Shown in pieces: positions 58,852 through 64,000 of a stretch of DNA of 64,000 nucleotides. Below the pieces are notes generated by a model. That model was not told the origin of the DNA. It did not search any database and was given only the letters and a program-made list of their open reading frames with translations. The position numbers and the translations under genes were made by a program. This DNA comes from a bacterium SCSIO 12827 (GTDB lineage: Bacteria > Pseudomonadota > Alphaproteobacteria > Rhodospirillales > Casp-alpha2). The stretch is from NCBI GenBank assembly GCA_024397995.1, contig CP073746.1, positions 2,973,501-3,037,500 of the forward strand. Direction: 5' to 3'. How positions within the stretch are numbered: position 1 is the first letter of the stretch; each line of letters begins with the position of its first letter.

Positions 58852-59793
58852 TCAGGGCGCCGAAGGCTGCCCTCCGCGCCGCGCCGGCAGGGTCATGGCC
58901 GCGACCCCGGCGATCACGCAGGCCATGCCGGCCCAGGCGGTAAGCGGCAACGTTTCGCCCAGGACCAGCGCCCCCAGGGCAACCCCGATGGGCACCCTGA
59001 GATAGGCCTGCGCCGCCGTGCCGACGGAACCCAGAGTCTTGAGCAGACGAAAGTAGATGACGAAGGCAAGTGCGGTCGACAGCACGGATAAGCCCAACAG
59101 GGCCAGCGCCGAATCCGTTGATACCGAAAGCGTCCACGGTTGCTCTACGATCAGGCTGGCCGGGATCAGCACGGCACCGCCGGCGATCATCGATCCCGCC
59201 GCCGGGACGATGGCGTGCATCCCGGAAAAGCGCCGCCCGAACACCGCCGCCCCGGCATAACAGACCGTGGCGCCAACAATGACCAACTGCGCCATCAATT
59301 CCTGCGTCAGCCCTTGCAGGGCATCGTTGCCGATCACCAGGACGATCCCGGCGAAACCGAAGGCGACGCCCAGGAACTTGCGCCAGGTCCGCTCCCCCTC
59401 CAACCGCAGAATCATGGCGAGCAGAAAGATGAAGATCGGCGAGGTCGAATTGAGGATCGTCGCCAACGATGCGTCCACGGTCTGTTCGGCCCAGGCGATG
59501 GCGGTGAACGGCAGAACGCTGTTGAGGCATGCCTGAACCATGAACGACCGCCAGGACGCGGCGTCGCGCGGCATGCGCAGGCCGAGCGCGCGCATGATCA
59601 TCAGCAGCACCATACCGGCGATGGCCGTGCGCCCGGCGATCAGGGTGATCGGCGGGATTGTCTCGATCCCGACCTTGATGAAGCTGTAGGACGCCCCCCA
59701 CAAAGACGCGAGCAGAACCAGCAGGCCCAGATTCGCGGCCAGGTCCAAAGTTGCGCGCGGATTGGGAAACGGCGCGGCGGGGGTCATTGTCAT
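58852..59793 (-). CDS. EamA/DMT-family transporter
   Basis: The 313-residue protein has ten predicted hydrophobic segments in two EamA halves (LVLLASLWGASYSFIKVGIE in the first; VLGALVLGETLPLTAWAGM in the second). EamA transporters export amino acids, nucleosides or other small metabolites. The start is probably ATG 59793, with a second ATG two codons on. The frame is open to 59919, but the extension has no family character and would nearly meet the divergent ArsR-type gene. Confidence 0.9.
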   Translation of the reverse strand: MTMTPAAPFPNPRATLDLAANLGLLVLLASLWGASYSFIKVGIETIPPITLIAGRTAIAGMVLLMIMRALGLRMPRDAASWRSFMVQACLNSVLPFTAIAWAEQTVDASLATILNSTSPIFIFLLAMILRLEGERTWRKFLGVAFGFAGIVLVIGNDALQGLTQELMAQLVIVGATVCYAGAAVFGRRFSGMHAIVPAAGSMIAGGAVLIPASLIVEQPWTLSVSTDSALALLGLSVLSTALAFVIYFRLLKTLGSVGTAAQAYLRVPIGVALGALVLGETLPLTAWAGMACVIAGVAAMTLPARRGGQPSAP

Positions 59794-59922
59794 GAGAGGT
59801 CCGGATTGATTGCGGGGCGCATACTGTGTCACGGATCCGGGCCGATCTTGCCGGAGAACACTTCGACCGGCGCCGAAGCATGTTCGCGTGCGCCCGGTCC
59901 CGGCGGCAGGTACAATCACCCC

Positions 59923-60624
59923 ATGACGACGGTGAACGCAATGAACTTGGCGGAGATCGGCAATCTGGTCGGCGACCTGACGCGGGCGCAGATGCTGACG
60001 GCGTTACTCGACGGACGGGCATTGACGGCAGGTGAGCTTGCCTGGTGTGCGGGGATCATGCCGCAGACCGCCAGCAGCCATCTGGCCAAGCTTCAGGCGG
60101 CGGGCCTGCTGGCCATGGAAAAGCAAGGACGCCATCGCTATTTCCGCCTGTCCTCGCCCACCGTGGCGGCCATGCTGGAAAGCATGCAGGTGGTCTGCGC
60201 CGTCGACACGCCGCGGCGCATCCGCCCGGAAAGCCGCATGGACAGGGACCTGCGCATGGCCCGCAGCTGCTACGACCATCTGGCCGGCGTTCTGGGGGTA
60301 TCCCTGGCCGATGCGCTGACCGACCGGGGGGCCATCGACCTTGCCGCCGACGGCGGTGTCGTCACACCCACAGGCCGCGACATGCTGGCCGGATTCGGGA
60401 TCGACCTGGATCAACTCAGCCAGCAAAAGCGCTGTTTCTGCCGACCCTGCCTGGATTGGAGCGAACGGCGCCACCACATCGCCGGCTCCCTGGGCAAGGG
60501 CCTGTCCGACCGTCTGTTCGAATTGGGCTGGGTTGTACGCGTCCGCGACAGCCGCGTGATCCGCGTCACGCCCGAAGGACAGCGCGGCCTGAAGAAAACC
60601 TTCGCCATCGACCATCCGATGTAA
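59923..60624 (+). CDS. ArsR-type winged-helix transcriptional regulator with Cys-rich C-terminal motif
   Basis: The 233-residue protein has an N-terminal ArsR-type winged helix (about 8-85: LTRAQMLTALLDGRALTAGE, ASSHLAKLQAAGLLAMEKQGRHRYFRL). A conserved C-terminal domain follows with RCFCRPCLDWSERRHHIAGSLG. The CFCRPC cysteines could be a metal- or redox-sensing site (inference). I chose ATG 59923, as the longer open frame to the left runs through the divergent EamA gene. It is divergent from the exporter at 58852-59793 and could regulate it; it is also 56 bases upstream of the SDR gene on the same strand. Confidence 0.88.
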   Translation: MTTVNAMNLAEIGNLVGDLTRAQMLTALLDGRALTAGELAWCAGIMPQTASSHLAKLQAAGLLAMEKQGRHRYFRLSSPTVAAMLESMQVVCAVDTPRRIRPESRMDRDLRMARSCYDHLAGVLGVSLADALTDRGAIDLAADGGVVTPTGRDMLAGFGIDLDQLSQQKRCFCRPCLDWSERRHHIAGSLGKGLSDRLFELGWVVRVRDSRVIRVTPEGQRGLKKTFAIDHPM

Positions 60625-60631
60625 GGCTGTC

Positions 60632-60654
60632 TATACTCCCGATATTGTATACAA
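60632..60654 (+). promoter_or_regulatory. -10 element and GntR-type palindrome before the SDR gene
   Basis: TATACT at 60632-60637 is a good -10. The perfect 10-base palindrome TTGTATACAA (60645-60654) lies just downstream of it, about where transcription would start. Its longer context ATATTGTATACA (60642-60653) is identical to 42168-42179 at the GntR-controlled divergent region. A repressor bound here should block the SDR promoter. Confidence 0.55.
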
Positions 60655-60680
60655 AAAAACATCCTCGGGAGCATCCGCAC

Positions 60681-61475
60681 ATGAGATTGAAAGACAAGAT
60701 CGCCATCGTCGTCGGTGGCGGGCAACAGGCTGGCCAGACCATCGGCAACGGCCGCGCCACCGCCATCCGTTTCGCTCAGGAAGGCGCCACTGTTCTGGTC
60801 GTCGACTATGACGAGGCCAGCGCCGCCGATACCCTGAAGATGATCACCGACGCAGGCGGCAAGGGATCGACCCTGCAGGCCGATGTGCGTCGTGAGGACG
60901 ATTGCCGTAATATCGCCGCGACCTGCGCCGAACGTTACGGCCGCATCGACGTGCTGCACAACAATGTCGGGCGGTCGCGCGGCGACAAGCCGACGACCGA
61001 ACTTGAGGCCGAGATGTGGGATGAGCTGTTCGAACTCAACCTGAAGGCCATGTTCATGACCTGCAAGCATGCCTTGCCGGTGATGCGGGAAAAGAAATCA
61101 GGGTCGATCATCAACATTTCATCGACCTCGTCGCTGTGCTCGCGCGGCACCATCGCCTACAAGACGTCCAAGGGCGCCATCAATACCATGACCCATATGC
61201 TGGCCATGGAGAACGCGCCCCACGGCATCCGTGCCAACGTCATCATCCCAGGTCTGATCGACACGCCCATGGCGATTGAGCGCCGGGCCCAGGAACGCGG
61301 CGTCGACCGTAAGGTCGTGCGCGACGAACGCGACGCTCAGGTGCCGCTTTACGGCCGCATGGGCACGGCCTGGGACGTGGCCAATGCGGCCCTGTTCCTG
61401 GCCTCGGACGAAGCGCAGTACATCACCGGCGTGCTGTTGCCCGTGGACGGCGGCATTTCTTCAAGAATCGGATAA
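60681..61475 (+). CDS. Short-chain dehydrogenase/reductase (SDR)
   Basis: The 264-residue protein is a classical SDR with Tyr160-x-x-x-Lys164 (AYKTSKGAI), Ser147/148 (INISSTSS), the NNVG motif (LHNNVGRSR) and a C-terminal YITGVLLPVDGG. The nucleotide-binding glycine motif is altered to VVGGGQQAGQTIGNGRA, with Gly for the usual Thr and extra residues before the helix. The acidic VDYDE after strand 2 favours NAD over NADP. The substrate is unknown. It is preceded by an ATATTGTATACA site like that of the amidase cluster. Confidence 0.93.
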   Translation: MRLKDKIAIVVGGGQQAGQTIGNGRATAIRFAQEGATVLVVDYDEASAADTLKMITDAGGKGSTLQADVRREDDCRNIAATCAERYGRIDVLHNNVGRSRGDKPTTELEAEMWDELFELNLKAMFMTCKHALPVMREKKSGSIINISSTSSLCSRGTIAYKTSKGAINTMTHMLAMENAPHGIRANVIIPGLIDTPMAIERRAQERGVDRKVVRDERDAQVPLYGRMGTAWDVANAALFLASDEAQYITGVLLPVDGGISSRIG

Positions 61476-61482
61476 GCGGCGG

Positions 61483-62883
61483 TCAGTCGTCGGCATCGTC
61501 GTCATCGGCGGTGACCGTGCCGCGTCGGTCGGTGGTCTTGCGGCGGGAGTCTTCTTCCCGGCGGTCCTCGTCGGCGCGGCGATCTTCGCCCTTGCGGCGC
61601 TCCTCACCCTTGGGGCCGTCGTCCCGCTTGCGCCGGTCGCGCTTGCGTCGGTTCTTGCCACGCCGGTCACGCTTGCGCCGACGGTCGTTGCGGGTCATCA
61701 GATAGAACACGACCAGCACGGCAATCGCCAGAAGCACCGCCGTGATGGCGACGATGGCCGCGACCCAACGCCAGAAATCAACGGCATCCGGTTCGGCGAC
61801 GGGCGGGGGAACCTCGCCCTTGATCCGGGCCATCACCTCGGCCGCCAGATCGGGGCGTTCGATCTTCGCCGCCTCCTTCATGACCGCACCGGGCATGGGG
61901 AAATCGTGACTGCCGGGGCATAGCCGGAAGATCATCAACGGATCGGCCAGGGTCAGGTGACGGATCTCGGCGTTGCCCCTGGTGCTGTGCAGGCTTAGGT
62001 AGGTGGTCGTCAGCTCGCTGTCGTCTTCACGCTTGAGCACGAAAGACACGTCGTCGACCTTGCCGTTGGCGTCCGCATCGACGGTGAAGGCGCGGGCAAT
62101 GCGGAACTTTTCATTGTCGAGGGCAAGCCAGGCCGGCTGCCACAGGTCGGTAATATCGAAATTGCAGGCACCGGGCTTGCCCTGCGGTGGCGGCGCCTTG
62201 ATCTCGGTTTTGGTCAGATCGATCTCGGGTTTGGGTGCTTCGCGCATCTGCGGATGCGTCTCGAACGGCTTGTCAGGGTCCTCAGCAGGCGCCGTCGATG
62301 GCTTGGCCGCACCGGAGGTCACGGCCTTCGACGCATCCGTGGCCAGCGAACGCACGGGCGCCGCCATGGCATCGCTGTAGCGCGCGGTGACCCCGTCGCT
62401 CGGCAGGGACCGCACGGTGGTGCAGTCTTCCAGTTGTTCCAGGCGTTTTTGAATCTGGTTGTTCGGGCGACTGCTTTCCGTACGGCCGAGCGACAGATGC
62501 ACAGCGACCAGTTTCTCGCGCCCGAACAGCGGTTCCAGGGCGCGGTACAGGTCGCTCGCCAGGTTCTTCATATCGTATTGCCATTTCGCATCGGCGAGTT
62601 GGCGGTTGTAGGTGTTGACCAGGAAGATGCTCTTGACCTCGGCCTGATTGGCGCAGACCTGGCGCACGGATTTCTTGGTCACCGTCATGAAGAAATTGAC
62701 GATCCGCTTCACGACCTTGTTGTCGGGCGTTACGAAGGGCATGGCTTGGGGCCGCATGCGAACGGTGGCGAATTCTTCCGCGACGGCAGCAGGTGCAAAC
62801 AAGGACAGCCCGCCCGCGATCAGCAAAATGGCGGGAAGTATCCGGAACAGACCTTTGGCACGCGTCAAATAATCTGACGGCAT
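61483..62883 (-). CDS. Exported membrane protein with one anchor and a highly charged cytoplasmic tail
   Basis: The 466-residue protein has a signal peptide (LFRILPAILLIAGGLSLFAPAAVA), a periplasmic region of about 350 residues without a recognised domain, and a single transmembrane segment at about 375-400 (VAAIVAITAVLLAIAVLVVF). The last about 65 residues are almost only Arg, Lys, Asp and Glu, with repeated RRKRDRR-like blocks and an Asp-rich end. The periplasmic part has Cys residues at NFDITDL-adjacent GACNF and LCPGSHDF that may pair. I do not recognise the family. It converges closely on the SDR gene, seven bases apart. Confidence 0.75.
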   Translation of the reverse strand: MPSDYLTRAKGLFRILPAILLIAGGLSLFAPAAVAEEFATVRMRPQAMPFVTPDNKVVKRIVNFFMTVTKKSVRQVCANQAEVKSIFLVNTYNRQLADAKWQYDMKNLASDLYRALEPLFGREKLVAVHLSLGRTESSRPNNQIQKRLEQLEDCTTVRSLPSDGVTARYSDAMAAPVRSLATDASKAVTSGAAKPSTAPAEDPDKPFETHPQMREAPKPEIDLTKTEIKAPPPQGKPGACNFDITDLWQPAWLALDNEKFRIARAFTVDADANGKVDDVSFVLKREDDSELTTTYLSLHSTRGNAEIRHLTLADPLMIFRLCPGSHDFPMPGAVMKEAAKIERPDLAAEVMARIKGEVPPPVAEPDAVDFWRWVAAIVAITAVLLAIAVLVVFYLMTRNDRRRKRDRRGKNRRKRDRRKRDDGPKGEERRKGEDRRADEDRREEDSRRKTTDRRGTVTADDDDADD

Positions 62884-63048
62884 GGCAGCTCACCCTTACA
62901 TGCTGCCCCCAAGAACGCCGCCGTATGGTGGTCGGTTCACAGTGCCGGCCTTGTCGATGTTTCGAATGGGCCGGCGGCGCCGGGGAAAGCATAGAGCAGG
63001 CAGCCGCGGCGCCAAACCGATTTCCGGTCCGGAAATGGGAGGATGAGC

Positions 63049-63990
63049 CTAGGACTTGCCGCCCAGGCAATCCTCGAAGGCCCGCAGATTGGCCGCCATC
63101 ATGTTCCCATACAGGTCCGGACCGGGCGTGAAATCAGTGCCCAGGGGATCGAGAACACCGATCCGCGCCTGGGTCCCCTCGATCAGCGCCGTCGCAAGGC
63201 GTGATGGAAACTGCGGTTCCGTGAACAGGCAGACGACGTTCAGCCGCGTCATGCGGGCGCGCAGATCGGCGATATGACGAGCCCCCGCCGGGCGGTCCGG
63301 GTCGACGGCCAGGATGCCCTGAGCCACCAGCCCGAAGCGCCGTTCCAGGTATTGATAGGCGTCGTGGAAGACGACGAAGGGCCGGTCCTTGACCCGCGCC
63401 AAACGAACCGTGAAATCGGCAGTCAGGGTGTCGATCCCGGCCCGCGCGGCGGCGGCGTTGCGGACGTAAAGGTCCTTCCGCGCCGGGTCGGCGGCGGCCA
63501 GGGCGTCGGCGATGACGGCGGTCATCGTCTTGGCGTTTTCCGGATCAAGCCAATAGTGGGGGTCTTCCGCACCGGCCCCCTGGCCATGGTTATGACCATG
63601 ACCGTGATCATGGCCGTCATCGCCCAGATGGCGGATGGAATGGCGGACAAGGCCGGATGCCCGCGACAGGGCGACCACCTGGGCCGTCTTGGCCAGGGTC
63701 GCGATCGGCTTGGCCAGGGCCGCTTCCAGCCCGCCGCCGATCCACAGCACGACTTCGGCCTCGGCGAGCATGCTGGCCTGGGACGGGGACAGGGCGAAGC
63801 CGTGCGGCGAGGTGCCGGCGGGGATCAACAGACGCGGCGCGCCGGCGCCCGCCATGACCTGGGCGGCCAGGGAATGCAGCGGTGCGATCGACACCGCGAC
63901 CCGTACCTCCGCCCCGGCGGGGCGCGGCGCGCAAAGCACGGCAGCCAGCAGGATCAGCAGGACGCGCGCGGCATTGACAGGGACGTTCAT
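63049..63990 (-). CDS. znuA: High-affinity zinc ABC transporter substrate-binding protein
   Basis: The 313-residue protein has a signal peptide (LLILLAAVLCAPRPAGA) and the cluster A-I metal-binding fold. The zinc ligands are likely His39 (SIAPLHSLAAQV), His in EDPHYWLDPENA and His in VFHDAYQYLERRF. The His-rich loop DGHDHGHGHNHGQG at about 123-138 is typical of ZnuA and absent from manganese binders. It should deliver periplasmic zinc to the ZnuBC permease. Those genes, and a Zur-type regulator, would be expected beyond the right edge; they are not visible here. Confidence 0.92.
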   Translation of the reverse strand: MNVPVNAARVLLILLAAVLCAPRPAGAEVRVAVSIAPLHSLAAQVMAGAGAPRLLIPAGTSPHGFALSPSQASMLAEAEVVLWIGGGLEAALAKPIATLAKTAQVVALSRASGLVRHSIRHLGDDGHDHGHGHNHGQGAGAEDPHYWLDPENAKTMTAVIADALAAADPARKDLYVRNAAAARAGIDTLTADFTVRLARVKDRPFVVFHDAYQYLERRFGLVAQGILAVDPDRPAGARHIADLRARMTRLNVVCLFTEPQFPSRLATALIEGTQARIGVLDPLGTDFTPGPDLYGNMMAANLRAFEDCLGGKS

Positions 63991-64000
63991 TGGACTATGT

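Overview
The window is GC-rich, tightly packed and read on both strands. It looks like an alphaproteobacterial chromosome, probably a free-living or marine member of the Rhodospirillales. This is inferred from the codon bias, from two MucR-unrelated XRE regulators of the PraR type, and from a FecR/Ala-rich/LamG/RTX giant secreted protein with dedicated type I secretion genes. I see no phage, insertion sequence, CRISPR array, tRNA or rRNA.

Region 1 (1-6140) holds the 3' part of a multi-PAS hybrid histidine kinase with receiver and Hpt domains. It is followed by a REC-GGDEF diguanylate cyclase, then, convergent to it, an acyl-CoA dehydrogenase. Region 2 (6141-38382) is a type I secretion locus. 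It contains a TolC-type outer membrane channel, one uninterrupted 26 kb gene (8685 residues, about 40% of the window), an ABC exporter and an HlyD-type adaptor. A small Lys/Ala-tailed protein and a PraR-like XRE regulator follow. The giant protein runs from an N-terminal FecR-like domain through an Ala-rich, probably helical region of about 3,200 residues. Small beta-modules are set into that region. After it come cadherin-like repeats, a beta-helix-like stretch, seven LamG domains, propeller-like repeats and C-terminal RTX calcium-binding repeats. It is most simply a cell-surface adhesin or matrix protein, and the neighbouring c-di-GMP enzyme and PraR-like regulator fit control of attachment.

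Region 3 (38425-45695) is a catabolic cluster built around a divergent promoter at about 42084-42259. Leftward are a TAXI-type solute-binding protein, an amidase and an M20 carbamoylase/amidohydrolase. Rightward are a hotdog thioesterase, a GntR/FCD regulator, a serine hydrolase and a PhyH-type dioxygenase. A GntR-type palindrome lies over the leftward promoter, and a matching palindrome precedes an SDR gene 18 kb away. The substrate is unknown.

Region 4 (45813-52520) carries a gamma-carbonic anhydrase-like protein, an acyl-CoA synthetase with a citryl-CoA lyase-like protein, and a second PraR-like regulator. It also has a cytochrome c with an M20 peptidase, a PAS_5 protein, a GNAT acetyltransferase and an ABM monooxygenase-like protein. 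Region 5 (52726-63990) has an RND efflux adaptor/permease pair, a CmcJ-like protein, a GFA-family zinc protein, a DUF1127 protein and an EamA exporter. It continues with an ArsR-type regulator, an SDR, a membrane protein with a strongly charged tail, and a ZnuA-type zinc-binding protein at the right edge.
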